Made by a program: the position numbers and the translations under genes. Below, piece by piece: positions 19,639-29,433 of a DNA stretch of 64,000 bases. The notes under the pieces were generated by a model, which worked only from the letters and a program-made list of their open reading frames with translations, ran no database searches and was not told the DNA's origin. This stretch comes from Yersinia frederiksenii ATCC 33641 (GTDB lineage Bacteria > Pseudomonadota > Gammaproteobacteria > Enterobacterales > Enterobacteriaceae), in NCBI RefSeq assembly GCF_000754805.1, contig NZ_KN150731.1, positions 124,001 through 188,000 of the forward strand. The letters run 5' to 3'. The stretch's first letter is position 1. Every line of letters begins with the position of its first letter.

Positions 19639-19846
19639 AGCTACAGGGGGTTGGCTGCTTTCGTTACTCGTCCCATCCATGGGCCTCACCTCTACGAGGC
19701 CACGGCAAGCGGCGTTCAAATCTGCTCCCGGAATATTTGTCACCTGAATCACTGACTTGGGTAGCTCATCTGGACTGGTTCAATTGCCGCCTACCTGTCG
19801 CTCCAATGACTTTGCGGATGTATTTGAAGTTACAAGATGGGCGTGA
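19639..19846. repeat. degenerate ERIC-like intergenic repeat
   Basis: Blocks recalling the ERIC element and its Yersinia flanks are visible in order: GTTGGCTGC, AATCACTGACTTGGGTAGCTCATCTGG, TTGCCGCCTACCTG, and TTTGAAGTTACAAGATG at the right end. An open frame of 71 codons runs through it but is explained by the repeat. Assignment rests on remembered consensus, not a search. Confidence 0.55.
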
Positions 19847-19857
19847 CTAGAAATAAA

Positions 19858-19885
19858 AAAGCCCGTCACTTATGACGGGCTTTCT
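19858..19885. terminator. terminator between amiD and tcyP
   Basis: AAAGCCCGTCA / TGACGGGCTTT stem with a short loop, flanked by A-rich and T-rich tracts, between convergent genes; likely works in both directions. Confidence 0.88.
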
Positions 19886-19914
19886 CGGGTTACCACAACT
19901 CAGCACTAAAATGC

Positions 19915-21306
19915 TTATTGATGGGCTAAATCGCCATCATCATCACTATTAAGAATTTCTTTATCTGTTTGTTTCATCAATTGACTGGTAACAGTACCAG
20001 CAGTCATTGAACCGCTGACATTCAGTGCGGTGCGGCCCATATCAATCAATGGCTCAACAGAGATAAGCAGTGCAACCAATGTGACCGGTAAGCCCATCGC
20101 AGGTAGAACAATCAGTGCGGCGAAGGTCGCACCGCCACCAACTCCGGCAACACCGGCTGAGCTAATTGTGACAATCCCGACCAGTGTCGCAATCCATATT
20201 GGGTCCAGTGGGTTGATCCCAACCGTTGGCGCGACCATGACTGCCAGCATTGCAGGATAGAGCCCCGCACAACCATTTTGGCCAATAGTGGCACCAAAAG
20301 AGGCTGAGAAACTAGCAATAGATTCGGGTACACCCAGGCGACGAGTTTGAGCTTCCACATTCAGCGGAATGCTAGCAGCGCTAGAACGGCTGGTGAATGC
20401 AAAAGTCAGCACTGGCCATACTTTGCGGAAGAATCTCAGTGGGTTGACACCGGTGAAAGACAGCAGCACAGCATGCACCACAAACATAATGGCCAAGCCC
20501 AGGTAGGATGCAACAACAAAACTACCCAGCTTAATGATGTCTTGAATGTTAGAGCCTGCAACCACTTTGGTCATCAATGCCAGCACACCGTAAGGGGTCA
20601 GTTTCATGACCAGACGCACCAGTTTCATCACCCAGGCTTGCAGGGTATCGATAGCCACCTGCACACGTTGGCCTTTCGCGACGTCATCTTTTAGTAATTG
20701 CAGTGAAGCCACACCAAGGAAAGTCGCAAAAATCACTACACTGATGATTGATGTCGGGCTAGCACCGGTTAAATCGGCAAATGGATTTTTCGGAATAAAG
20801 GATAAAATCAACTGAGGTACTGACAGGTCAGTCACTTTGCCAAGATAATTACTCTCTATCGCACTCAATCGCGCTGATTCTTGTGTGCCTTGCACCAAAC
20901 CTTCAGCAGTTAAGCCAAACAGATTAGTGACCAAGACCCCCACCAGTGCCGCAATTAATGTGGTAAACAATAATGTACCGATGGTCAGAAAACTGATTTT
21001 GCCAAGTGACGAAGCATTATGCAGCTTAGAAACTGCGCTTAAGATCGAGACAAATACCAGCGGCATAACAATCATTTGCAGCAATTGTACATAACCATTG
21101 CCAACAATGTTAAACCAAGTGATAGACTCTTTCAGTACCGGATTGTCTGCACCATAAATCCATTGCAGGCCCAGACCAAATAGCACACCCAGCCCCAGAC
21201 CAATCAAAACTTTTTTAGCCAGACTCCATTGCTTATGCCGGGTTTGTGCCAACAGTAATAGCAGTGCCACAAATACCAGCACGTTAATCACAAGCGGTAG
21301 GTTCAT
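19915..21306 (-). CDS. tcyP: L-cystine/sulfocysteine symporter TcyP (YdjN)
   Basis: Inner-membrane dicarboxylate/amino acid:cation symporter family protein of 463 aa, almost collinear with E. coli TcyP. Hallmarks are [23 protein letters not shown] (the serine-rich re-entrant loop), [32 protein letters not shown] and [23 protein letters not shown]. It imports L-cystine, and in E. coli belongs to the CysB regulon. GGAG eight bases upstream selects the ATG at 21306; a TTG two codons earlier is less likely. It lies next to ydjM as in E. coli. Confidence 0.95.
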   Translation of the reverse strand: MNLPLVINVLVFVALLLLLAQTRHKQWSLAKKVLIGLGLGVLFGLGLQWIYGADNPVLKESITWFNIVGNGYVQLLQMIVMPLVFVSILSAVSKLHNASSLGKISFLTIGTLLFTTLIAALVGVLVTNLFGLTAEGLVQGTQESARLSAIESNYLGKVTDLSVPQLILSFIPKNPFADLTGASPTSIISVVIFATFLGVASLQLLKDDVAKGQRVQVAIDTLQAWVMKLVRLVMKLTPYGVLALMTKVVAGSNIQDIIKLGSFVVASYLGLAIMFVVHAVLLSFTGVNPLRFFRKVWPVLTFAFTSRSSAASIPLNVEAQTRRLGVPESIASFSASFGATIGQNGCAGLYPAMLAVMVAPTVGINPLDPIWIATLVGIVTISSAGVAGVGGGATFAALIVLPAMGLPVTLVALLISVEPLIDMGRTALNVSGSMTAGTVTSQLMKQTDKEILNSDDDGDLAHQ

Positions 21307-21522
21307 CCCCAAATCTCCAAATTATTATTTTAAATACTGGCTACGCACTCTATTTCTATTTTTTATAGAACAGAGCCAGATACAGTCAATGGTGTAATTA
21401 GCCGTGTATGGTAGCAGTTACCCTATGGCTCACTTATATCCAAAAAGAATTGTTTATAAATTTTTGCCATAATTTGTATGGAATGTATTCAGATTGATTA
21501 TGTTTTGCCCATTAAAGTGTGA

Positions 21523-22071
21523 TCACAATCTAAAATTTTTCAATTGCTCCATATAGGATAGCAGTGGGATTGTCGTATCAGTCTGCCAATAGACGGAAAA
21601 ACAAACTAATAACACACATAATACTCGCTCCAATTGATTGCCTTTCTGGGGCCGCAAGATTGGGATAGAAAAACGCCAACGGCAAGGCCACAGGAGCGGA
21701 ACTCCGGCTGGCGTTATCATGTCTGCTAACAGGTGGCTGAAATAACCAATAATCATAGCGTGGAATACATCCGGGGGAACAATCCAATCCCGCGAAATAT
21801 CCATTTGGAATAGCGTAATACCGCCAATCACCGCTAACAGGCTATGGGTGAAACCGCGATGTCCAAATGCACGGGCAATAGGTGTTGATATCCATTTTAA
21901 TCGTTGGCCTAAGATAGACTTTGGATGATCAATATCTGGCAGCAGGGAAGTTAGCAGGGCGCCAGGTATGATATGCCACCAGTCGCCATGTGCCAGTTCA
22001 GGGGTAAGGCCGACTTTTTTGGCAAAAATAACGCAGGCGACAGAAAAAATAAGGTGTCCTTCCCCTGTCAT
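21523..22071 (-). CDS. ydjM: inner-membrane YdjM, metal-dependent hydrolase-like family
   Basis: 182-aa membrane protein of the YdjM (DUF457) family, slightly shorter than E. coli YdjM (196 aa) at the C-terminus. The conserved motif LLPDIDHPKSILGQRLKWIS..FGHRGFTHSLL contains the Asp/His residues that suggest metal binding, and GYFSHLLADMITPAGVPLLWPCRWRF is the second signature. Four or five hydrophobic segments are visible. E. coli YdjM is a member of the SOS regulon; I did not find a clear LexA box here. It is immediately upstream of tcyP on the same strand. Confidence 0.92.
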   Translation of the reverse strand: MTGEGHLIFSVACVIFAKKVGLTPELAHGDWWHIIPGALLTSLLPDIDHPKSILGQRLKWISTPIARAFGHRGFTHSLLAVIGGITLFQMDISRDWIVPPDVFHAMIIGYFSHLLADMITPAGVPLLWPCRWRFSIPILRPQKGNQLERVLCVLLVCFSVYWQTDTTIPLLSYMEQLKNFRL

Positions 22072-22290
22072 ACTTGAATTCCGATATCTGTAGCTGTTGA
22101 TATATCCAGTGTATGAGATTTATCTCGCTTTAGATAGCCGTTACGCTGTAACTAAATGTCTCATTTTCTCTGACTGAGAGCGGTAAATCTCGCTTTGGTA
22201 TTCAGATGGGTAATATCATTTCTTCGGCAAAAGCTGGGGGACGAAGTGTGGGGCTATTGACTGTATATCGGCGCTATTATTGTGAGGCAA
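22072..22290. other. intergenic region between ydjM and the pectin island
   Basis: About 220 bases upstream of ydjM before the kdgM terminator. No ORF and no clear repeat; this is the left junction of the pectin island relative to E. coli gene order. Confidence 0.35.
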
Positions 22291-22327
22291 AAAAAGGGGA
22301 AAAGCGACCGGGAGTCAACTTTTCCCC
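22291..22327 (-). terminator. intrinsic terminator of kdgM
   Basis: Read on the minus strand: GGGGAAAAG / CTTTTCCCC stem with a 14-base loop followed by a run of seven T residues. Confidence 0.9.
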
Positions 22328-22407
22328 AAAATAATACGGGTATGGGCATAATTTAACAAATAATGATGAGGGTACTCATAACGACACGTCTATTTACAAG
22401 GTCAAAA

Positions 22408-23106
22408 TTAGAAACTGTACTGGATACCTACACGGTAACGAGTTTGACGTTCGTCAGTTGTTTTGCTGCCAGCAACGTTGCCGATAGCAGCATAAGGTTT
22501 CCAGTTCTTATCCCATTTGTAAGCCACTTTCAGGTCATGGCTCCACTCTTCTTTCTCTTTATTTGCCAGAATTTCGTCTTCAGATTTCTTGTAGTTCAAT
22601 TCATATTCAGCTGAATAGTTTTTCAAGAAGTTATAGGCGAACAGCATAGTAAATTCATGGCCTTTCTCGGTATCTTTGGTCTGAGCTGGCTGGTTACGTT
22701 TGTAATATGGGCGATAACGCAGTGATGTTGAGAAATCATCAGTGAAGGATACTTTGCCACGCAGGTAAGGGCGGTAGTTGTTAGAATCGGAAGAAGACTC
22801 TAATGAGAAACCTGGCTCCAATGAGAATGTTTTATTAAATTGGTAAACATAGCTGGCAACGACTTCAGTACCATTACTAACTTGCTCATTGAATGGCTTA
22901 TTAGGTGTAGAGTCAGAGCTGTGCTGGCCCCATTTCCCTTCTAAAGACAGACCAAAACCATTAGCAAAGCGATTGGAGATCAGTAAACGGTCTTTATGAT
23001 CGGATTTACTGGTGTCTTTCATTTCATGTCGGTAATCAATTGTTGTTGCCACAGAACTAAAGCTAATTACAGATGCCACTGCCAGAGTCAGTAATTTAAA
23101 TTTCAT
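22408..23106 (-). CDS. kdgM: oligogalacturonate-specific porin KdgM
   Basis: Outer-membrane porin of 232 aa that lets oligogalacturonates into the periplasm. A 20-residue signal peptide (MKFKLLTLAVASVISFSSVA) precedes alternating hydrophobic/polar strands, for example EVVASYVYQFNKTFSLEPGFSLES and FSTSLRYRPYYKR, and the chain ends with the aromatic YRVGIQYSF expected of a barrel protein folded by BAM. Rich in Lys, Arg and Tyr, which suits an anionic substrate. It has its own KdgR box and a CRP-like site upstream, and its own terminator. Confidence 0.95.
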   Translation of the reverse strand: MKFKLLTLAVASVISFSSVATTIDYRHEMKDTSKSDHKDRLLISNRFANGFGLSLEGKWGQHSSDSTPNKPFNEQVSNGTEVVASYVYQFNKTFSLEPGFSLESSSDSNNYRPYLRGKVSFTDDFSTSLRYRPYYKRNQPAQTKDTEKGHEFTMLFAYNFLKNYSAEYELNYKKSEDEILANKEKEEWSHDLKVAYKWDKNWKPYAAIGNVAGSKTTDERQTRYRVGIQYSF

Positions 23107-23201
23107 TTTTTATATAATCCCAGGGTTATGGTTATTTAAATCAACAGTTATTAACAAGTTTATAAAGAATCAACATACGATTGAAAAACAATTTCACGAA
23201 T

Positions 23202-23221
23202 AAAGAAACAATGTTTCATTT
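23202..23221 (-). promoter_or_regulatory. KdgR operator upstream of kdgM
   Basis: On the plus strand AAAGAAACAATGTTTCATTT, with the GAAAC-AAT-GTTTC core. It lies about 95 bases before the kdgM start. Confidence 0.87.
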
Positions 23222-23257
23222 GTTGTGGATGTACATTCTATTTATATTTATAAATAA

Positions 23258-23279
23258 TTGTGTGATCCAGATCTTTGTT
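23258..23279 (-). promoter_or_regulatory. CRP-like site upstream of the kdgM KdgR box
   Basis: TGTGATCCAGATCTTT (23261-23276) compares well with the ideal TGTGATCTAGATCACA, the left half being perfect. Pectin genes in related bacteria are activated by CRP; binding here is inference. Confidence 0.55.
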
Positions 23280-23357
23280 GATGATTAATTTTTTAAACAA
23301 ATATTAATTTGTGATGTCGGTCTAATTGGCTATTATTATTTTTTGTATAAAACAAAA

Positions 23358-23385
23358 TAACCCCGCCAAATTAATGGCAGGGTTT
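23358..23385 (-). terminator. terminator of the pelW-togMNAB operon
   Basis: Minus-strand stem AAACCCTGCCA / TGGCGGGGTT (one mismatch) followed by a T-rich tract, 32 bases after the togB stop. Confidence 0.8.
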
Positions 23386-23417
23386 ATTAAAGGCTTAAGC
23401 TAAATTAAACTAATTCA

Positions 23418-24710
23418 TTAACGCATTGCGCGTTTCAGAATACGGTCACCTTGTTTATTAAAGTATTCTGCAGTTTCTTGTACGGTCTTCTGACCATAAT
23501 CGATATATTGAATTGCATCGCCGAACAGAGAAACAATTTGTGGGTCATCAAAGTATGGAGACGTTGTCATTTTATGTGGCAATTCCAACGCCATATTCAA
23601 TCCAGCTACAGAAGGATCTTCATCTTTAATGACACCGCTAGCACGTAACTGGGTCACCGCAGCGGCACTTAATGGTACACCACGCTCCAGGCCTAATGCC
23701 TCAACCCCTTCTTTGCTGTTCAATAAGAAGTTGATTAACATTGCACTTTCTTTTGGATGCTTGGTTGATTTACCAATTGAAAGCATCTGTGCTGGTTTAA
23801 AGAATAGGCCGGCATCTTTCGCATCTGGCAACATTGGGTATGGGCCAAGATCCAGTTTTGCAGGCTTGGTCAAGTTATCGGAATACTTAGTTATAGTGGA
23901 GTTCCACATATAAGTACCCGCCCACTCACCATTAATCCACGGCTTCATTTCATACATATTACTTTTGCCAAATGAGGCATAGTATTTGGTGGATGGCATA
24001 ACATGGCTATCTACCATGGTTTTATACATGGTAAAGAATTCAACCCACTGTTCAGGTGTATAGGCAAATTTCTTACCTGCTTCATCAATAGTAGGAATAT
24101 TGTATTTCTGCGTCATATAAGAGCGGATTAATGCCAATGTATCCTGATGCTCTAATACGACAGGGTAATATTGGTCACCCAGTTTTTCTTTAAAGACTTT
24201 ACCCGCAGCCAGTAATTCATCCCATGTCTTAGGATATTCTAAACCTGCTTTAGCCCAGGTTGCATCATTGAAATAGAAAACACGAGCAGTGACTGAAATT
24301 GGAATACCATTCAACTTGCCATTAACCGTGGTTTGTTGCAGTTCTTTAGGATCAAATTGTGCTAAATCTAATTGTTCTTTTACGTTAAACAGATTGTAGA
24401 AACCCGAACCGTCTTTAGAGAAAATAGGCAACCAGTTCCAGTTAGTCTGCATAACGTCTGGCTCAGTACCACCTGCAATCTGTGTCGTCAGACGAGATAA
24501 GTGACCATCCCAGCCGGTATACTCCGATTTAACATTAATATTCGGATGTTGTTTGTGGAATTCTTCAATCGCTTTCAATGTTACCTGGTGACGGCCATTA
24601 CCCCCCCACCATGACATACGCAAATTTACTTCGTCCTGAGCGGCAAAAGCTTGGTGTGATAATACCGCCAGAGTGGATGCTATTAGCGTGTGTAAAATCG
24701 CTTTTTTCAT
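23418..24710 (-). CDS. togB: oligogalacturonide ABC transporter, binding protein TogB
   Basis: Periplasmic solute-binding protein of 430 aa (extracellular binding protein family 1). The signal peptide MKKAILHTLIASTLAVLSHQAFA is followed by a mature start rich in the family pattern VNLRMSWWGGNGRHQVTLKAIEEF and the later TEPDVMQTNWNWLPIF. Good AGGAG before the ATG. It is last in the pelW-togMNAB operon, 15 bases after togA, the order known from Dickeya. It should capture oligogalacturonates delivered by KdgM. Confidence 0.94.
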   Translation of the reverse strand: MKKAILHTLIASTLAVLSHQAFAAQDEVNLRMSWWGGNGRHQVTLKAIEEFHKQHPNINVKSEYTGWDGHLSRLTTQIAGGTEPDVMQTNWNWLPIFSKDGSGFYNLFNVKEQLDLAQFDPKELQQTTVNGKLNGIPISVTARVFYFNDATWAKAGLEYPKTWDELLAAGKVFKEKLGDQYYPVVLEHQDTLALIRSYMTQKYNIPTIDEAGKKFAYTPEQWVEFFTMYKTMVDSHVMPSTKYYASFGKSNMYEMKPWINGEWAGTYMWNSTITKYSDNLTKPAKLDLGPYPMLPDAKDAGLFFKPAQMLSIGKSTKHPKESAMLINFLLNSKEGVEALGLERGVPLSAAAVTQLRASGVIKDEDPSVAGLNMALELPHKMTTSPYFDDPQIVSLFGDAIQYIDYGQKTVQETAEYFNKQGDRILKRAMR

Positions 24711-24725
24711 TGGGTACTGCTCCTG

Positions 24726-25853
24726 TTAAAGAGAGATGTTTTTTTCTGTTTTTGCATCAAAGATATGGCATTTATCCATATCAAACTGGAAATACACGGT
24801 GCGATGCAGGCCATTTTCGATAATTGGCCGAGCTTCGTCGGACGGTAAGCGGCAGGTCAATTCAAAGTCGTCAACCTTGATATACATGAAGAATTCATGA
24901 CCCATGTTTTCCACGCGCACCAATTCACCTTGTGAGTGATTTTCAACAAACGGCTGCATAGACATGCTGACAAATTCAGGACGTACACCAAAGAACACTT
25001 TTTCTCCGGCGTGGGCGGCCACTTTAGCCTGCTGTTTATCATTAAGTACTAGGGTGTATTGGCCGACGGTCAGGCCAATTTTCCCGTCTTTCTCTACCAG
25101 CATGCTCGGTTTGATATTCATTTCCGGCGCGCCAATAAAACCGGCAACAAACATATTGGTAGGGTAGTGATAGAGATTATCTGGCGTATCCACTTGCATT
25201 ATGTGGCCCAGCTTCATCACACAAATACGGTCACCCATGGTCATTGCTTCGGTTTGGTCGTGGGTAACATAAACAGTGGTTGCTGCTTTGCCGCTTTTTT
25301 TCAGTTGCTTATGCAAATCTGAGATACGAATACGCATGGAGGCACGCAGTTTGGCATCCAGGTTTGATAACGGCTCATCGAATAAGAAAACATCGGGCTT
25401 TTTGACAATGGCGCGGCCCACGGCAACACGCTGTGCCTGACCACCGGACAGCTGACGCGGTAAGCGGTCCAGCAGGTCTTCCAATTCTAAAATCTTCGCA
25501 GCTTCAGCAACTTGCGCTTCAATTTGGTCTTTTGGCAGTTTGCTTAACTTCAGGCCAAATGCCAGGTTCTCTTTGACTGTCATATGTGGATATAGCGCAT
25601 AGTTTTGGAACACCATGGCGATACCACGAGATTTCGGCGCCAGGTTATTGACCACCCGGTCACCAATGCGGACTTCGCCATCACTGATAGTTTCCAGGCC
25701 TGCCAACATGCGCAGGGTCGTGGATTTAGCACAGCCAGATGGGCCAACAATCACCATAAATTCGCCATCATGGATCTTCAAATCAATGCCATGAACCGCG
25801 CGGAAACCGTTGGAGTAAACTTTGCCTAATTTATTGAAAATGACTTCAGCCAT
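24726..25853 (-). CDS. togA: oligogalacturonide ABC transporter ATPase TogA
   Basis: 375-aa ATPase of the MalK/UgpC type: nucleotide-binding domain to about residue 235, then a C-terminal OB-like regulatory domain. Walker A is GPSGCAKST at residues 37-45, the signature LSGGQAQRVAVGRAIV, Walker B VFLFDEPLSNLD and the switch His in VYVTHDQTEAM. The second-last glycine of the usual GPSGCGKST is alanine here (codon GCT, residue 42); all other motifs are intact, so it is probably active. AGAGGA precedes the start. It pairs with TogM, TogN and TogB. Confidence 0.95.
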   Translation of the reverse strand: MAEVIFNKLGKVYSNGFRAVHGIDLKIHDGEFMVIVGPSGCAKSTTLRMLAGLETISDGEVRIGDRVVNNLAPKSRGIAMVFQNYALYPHMTVKENLAFGLKLSKLPKDQIEAQVAEAAKILELEDLLDRLPRQLSGGQAQRVAVGRAIVKKPDVFLFDEPLSNLDAKLRASMRIRISDLHKQLKKSGKAATTVYVTHDQTEAMTMGDRICVMKLGHIMQVDTPDNLYHYPTNMFVAGFIGAPEMNIKPSMLVEKDGKIGLTVGQYTLVLNDKQQAKVAAHAGEKVFFGVRPEFVSMSMQPFVENHSQGELVRVENMGHEFFMYIKVDDFELTCRLPSDEARPIIENGLHRTVYFQFDMDKCHIFDAKTEKNISL

Positions 25854-25866
25854 GATAAATCCTCTA

Positions 25867-26787
25867 TTAACCTTTAATTCCGCTGCTGGTTACGCCTTGA
25901 ACGAAGTAGCGTTGAGCCAGGAAGAAAACAATGATGGACGGCAGAATGGAGATACTTGCCATTGCCAGAATTTCGTTCCAAGGTGCGCCTTCGGTCACGT
26001 CAATTGACATCTTCAGAGCCAGCGCTATCGGGTACTTATCCACGCTGTAGACATAAATCAGTGGGCCGATAAAGTCGTTCATTGACCACATGAACTGGAA
26101 CAGCGCCACGGAGATAATGGCTGGCTTCAAGATTGGCACTACCACATACCACAACACTTGGAAGGAGTTGCATCCGTCGATTTGTGCTGCTTCTTCCATA
26201 TCGCGAGGCACGCCACGTAAGAACTGGATAAGCATAAAGACGAAGAACCCTTGTGTAGCGAATGCCAGTGGCAGATACAGTGGCATGTAACTATTCAGCA
26301 TGCCCATTTCACGGAACATGATGTATTGCGGAATCAATAACACAGTACTTGGCAGCAACATGGTGGTAATTAATGTTGCGAACCAGAATTTCTTCCATGG
26401 GATCTCAAAACGTGCAAATCCATAGGCCACGATTGTGGAAGAGATAATGGTCAAAATGACTTTCGGAATAACAAACTTAAAGGTGTTAAGCATGTAGTGA
26501 CCGAAATTATATTCAGTACCTGTTTTCCAACCATTAACAAAACCATCCGATGTTGGGTGCTCCGGCCATAGCCCTAATGTGGTGAAAATTTCATTATTAG
26601 GTTTAAATGCCGCTGAGAACATCCACAGCAAAGGATAAAGCATCATCAGCCCGACAAATATCAGCACGACATAGCGGATAATGGCACTGACTTTAGCTTT
26701 ACGTAATGTGCGGCTAATTTCCGCATCAGCAATATCCTGCGCCAGATCTAATTTCTTCTGGTTGGAGTTTTGTTGTACGTCAGTCAT
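25867..26787 (-). CDS. togN: oligogalacturonide ABC transporter permease TogN
   Basis: Inner-membrane permease of 306 aa, MalG type, with six predicted helices after a charged N-terminal tail. The EAA loop is EEAAQIDGCNSFQVLWYVVVPILKPAI, which docks on TogA. The strong ribosome site AAAGGAGG selects the ATG at 26787; the frame continues upstream into togM without a better start. The start lies 7 bases inside the end of togM (overlap), indicating coupled translation. Confidence 0.93.
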   Translation of the reverse strand: MTDVQQNSNQKKLDLAQDIADAEISRTLRKAKVSAIIRYVVLIFVGLMMLYPLLWMFSAAFKPNNEIFTTLGLWPEHPTSDGFVNGWKTGTEYNFGHYMLNTFKFVIPKVILTIISSTIVAYGFARFEIPWKKFWFATLITTMLLPSTVLLIPQYIMFREMGMLNSYMPLYLPLAFATQGFFVFMLIQFLRGVPRDMEEAAQIDGCNSFQVLWYVVVPILKPAIISVALFQFMWSMNDFIGPLIYVYSVDKYPIALALKMSIDVTEGAPWNEILAMASISILPSIIVFFLAQRYFVQGVTSSGIKG

Positions 26788-27670
26788 TTTTTCCTCCTTT
26801 ATCGGCGGAGTAGAAGACCCAATATTTGGAAGATTTAAATGCAATTGAGGCGAAGAGGGCGACTACCACGAATAATACCCAGGCCAGTGCAGCACCATAT
26901 CCCATGTCAAAATATTTAAACGCTGTATCGTATATATAGAGCGAGAATAAATAGGTGTAATGGGTTGGCCCACCACCGGTTATGACATAAGGCGCGGTAA
27001 ACTCTTGGAATGCCTGTGTGGTTTGCATAATAAAGTTGAAGAAAATAACCGGCGTGATCAGTGGCACGGTGACTTTCATAAACATTTGCCATTTAGAGGC
27101 ACCATCAATCATGGCGGCTTCATATTGTGACTGTGGTACGTTCTGCAAAGCGGCCAGGAAGATAACCATGGCAGAACCAAACTGCCAAACACGCAGTAAT
27201 GTAACAGATGTCAATGCCAGTGCCGGCTCTCCCAGCCAGTTGACTGGGTCAAGCCCAAATACACCGATGAAACCATTCAGCAAACCATCAATAGCGAACA
27301 GAGCACGCCATAAAACCGCAATTGCTACGCTACTGCCCAGAATTGACGGAATATAGAAAGCGGTACGGAAGAAGCCGATACCACGTAATTTGAAGTTCAG
27401 TACAAAAGCGATCCCCAGAGCAAATGCTAATTTTAATGGAATAGTAAGAAACACATAAGCGAAAGTCACGCCCATGGATTTCCAGAATAAATCATCTTCA
27501 AGGAACATATGACGGTAATTCTCGATCCCGTTATAGACGGGAGGGTTCATTAAGTCATACTCAGTAAAACTGAGAAAGAAAGATGATACAAAGGGGAAGG
27601 CCGTAAATATTATCAACCCTAATATATAAGGTGATATATAGGCTAACCCCAGCATTCTGTTTTCATTCAT
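26780..27670 (-). CDS. togM: oligogalacturonide ABC transporter permease TogM
   Basis: Inner-membrane permease of 296 aa, MalF type, six helices beginning LGLAYISPYILGLIIFTAFPF. The EAA loop is YEAAMIDGASKWQMFMKVTVPLITPVI. Second gene of the operon, 40 bases after pelW. Together with TogN it forms the membrane channel for pectin oligomers. Confidence 0.93.
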   Translation of the reverse strand: MNENRMLGLAYISPYILGLIIFTAFPFVSSFFLSFTEYDLMNPPVYNGIENYRHMFLEDDLFWKSMGVTFAYVFLTIPLKLAFALGIAFVLNFKLRGIGFFRTAFYIPSILGSSVAIAVLWRALFAIDGLLNGFIGVFGLDPVNWLGEPALALTSVTLLRVWQFGSAMVIFLAALQNVPQSQYEAAMIDGASKWQMFMKVTVPLITPVIFFNFIMQTTQAFQEFTAPYVITGGGPTHYTYLFSLYIYDTAFKYFDMGYGAALAWVLFVVVALFASIAFKSSKYWVFYSADKGGKND

Positions 27671-27710
27671 AATGCTTACCTATTTTTAATAACATGAAAG
27701 ATAAATAAAA

Positions 27711-29378
27711 CTACTGATTCAAAAGCTTCGGATAAATAAAATTAATATCATATAGAGTGCGGCTTTCACCATTCACCCGATAATCTCCATGGATGTAACC
27801 ACCATTGGTAATAAATTGAGGTATGGCCGCTAACTTATTTTGTTTGGCGGCAATTAAGGTTAATAACGCTAATGCAATTGGGTTATCGAGACGAAAATAA
27901 CGATGATTTTCTGATTCGACAAACAGGCCGCGATGATAATGTTGCTTAAATAAGGTATTGCCAGTTTGCCAGGCCAATTCAAATAATTTGGCACATTGAC
28001 AATGCTCAGCCAGTTCCACTAAGGCCAGCAGCAGGTAGGGGGTGGCGGCTGGTTTTTTGCCGATCATCAGTGTCGCACGGCGCTTTTGCTTATTTAATTC
28101 TGCCAACTGCCAGCGATGCAACAATACGCTAATCAGATCTAACAGCTCGTCATCTTCACTTAAGCGCCAGGCTCGCACCAGCGGCAGTAAATAATCAACC
28201 TCTAATGAGAAGGGTGAAATGACAGTGCCTTTGGCACCATAATAGCCATCACGTTGCAAGACATAGCCGCTCATGTCCTGGCCGTCGTTCCATAATGGGC
28301 GCAATGTATTACTTTCGACGTCATAGGCGAAACGGTAGTAATTCTTCAATCCATCAATCACCCATTGCATCACTTCAGCATCGGGTTGCTGACGCAAAAT
28401 ATCTAACATGGCTAATGGGTTATCAATCAGCAGCGGGCGCATATCGCGGAACAAGACATTCGCTTCGCGAGCAATTTCACCAAACTCAGGGCCAAACTGG
28501 CGCTTGGCGCGATCGCCATACCAGGATTGGGTCTGGTTATCATCGGCCGGTATCGGCCGGCGTTGTTGTGGTGAACTGAACTGATAAACCGGTAAGCCAG
28601 TGTCAGGATGACGGGCTAAAACGTATTGACGATATAAATGTTTACCCCAGGCCGCCGCCGCAATGTCACCGGTATACTCCGCATATTTATAAGCAGAATA
28701 AATGAGATCGGTTCCCGCATTCACAAAAGTCAGGCCTTTAGTTTCAGGTAGTTGTGGCCATTGCTCAGGCTTAACCACATCGTGACGCAGATGAGTGAAA
28801 ACATGTGGGTCACGTTTTTTGTCATAGCTACCATGACGACCTAGATCCAGCGCTTGCCAGTCTTCTACATGGGCATGCCAGAACCCTTGCAGGAAATTAA
28901 GAGTTTTTTCCCGGTCAACATTAACCAGCAAGTTGTAATAGGGCAGATGGTGTTTGAGTTCATGCACTTGCGCTTTTGATTCTGGCCCTTCGGTTTGTAA
29001 GGTATCCAGATTCAGGAAACGATGCCCGCCCCAGTAAAACAACCCACTTTGCTCATGAACCCCCAGTTGCATGAAATAGTGTGTTTGCACTCGGGCTTGT
29101 TGGTGATATTGCGGGTCTTGCGTTACCAGACTGAGAGCATCTAATGTGCGCAACCAGTTTTGTTGACTGGCAAAGTTAGATATCGGAGTATTACGGCCAT
29201 CAGGGAATGCCCAGACTACCGGTTGGTGGGTCTGGACATCAAAACCATCAGCCATCAGCGGGGTAGGGTTTTGATTGCTATGGCCAACAGACTGGACTAA
29301 ATCAACATAGCTGCGGATAGCGCTGAGCCAGTTAATCATCATTGCGTCGCTGCCTTTAATGTTGCCTACAAAATCCAT
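27711..29378 (-). CDS. pelW: pectate disaccharide-lyase / exopolygalacturonate lyase PelW (PL2)
   Basis: Lyase of about 555 aa, polysaccharide lyase family 2, which in Yersinia and Dickeya degrades imported oligogalacturonates from the end. No signal peptide is visible, so a cytoplasmic enzyme is expected. Recognisable blocks are YFMQLGVHEQSGLFYWGGH, ESKAQVHELKHHLPYY, FVNAGTDLIYSAYKYAEYTG and the C-terminal GDYRVNGESRTLYDINFIYP. The start is uncertain: the longest frame begins at 29444 inside the KdgR operator and is rejected; ATGs at 29378 and 29342 are both possible, the latter giving the length nearer the Dickeya enzyme. First gene of the tog operon. Confidence 0.9.
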   Translation of the reverse strand: MDFVGNIKGSDAMMINWLSAIRSYVDLVQSVGHSNQNPTPLMADGFDVQTHQPVVWAFPDGRNTPISNFASQQNWLRTLDALSLVTQDPQYHQQARVQTHYFMQLGVHEQSGLFYWGGHRFLNLDTLQTEGPESKAQVHELKHHLPYYNLLVNVDREKTLNFLQGFWHAHVEDWQALDLGRHGSYDKKRDPHVFTHLRHDVVKPEQWPQLPETKGLTFVNAGTDLIYSAYKYAEYTGDIAAAAWGKHLYRQYVLARHPDTGLPVYQFSSPQQRRPIPADDNQTQSWYGDRAKRQFGPEFGEIAREANVLFRDMRPLLIDNPLAMLDILRQQPDAEVMQWVIDGLKNYYRFAYDVESNTLRPLWNDGQDMSGYVLQRDGYYGAKGTVISPFSLEVDYLLPLVRAWRLSEDDELLDLISVLLHRWQLAELNKQKRRATLMIGKKPAATPYLLLALVELAEHCQCAKLFELAWQTGNTLFKQHYHRGLFVESENHRYFRLDNPIALALLTLIAAKQNKLAAIPQFITNGGYIHGDYRVNGESRTLYDINFIYPKLLNQ

Positions 29379-29433
29379 CACCATAACCCCATCATCTGAA
29401 CGTCGGTACGGAACCGGATTTAGGTTCCTTATA

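Noticed and set aside
19635-19850. 71-codon frame after amiD
   Set aside because: Lies wholly within the ERIC-like repeat, which explains the open frame.
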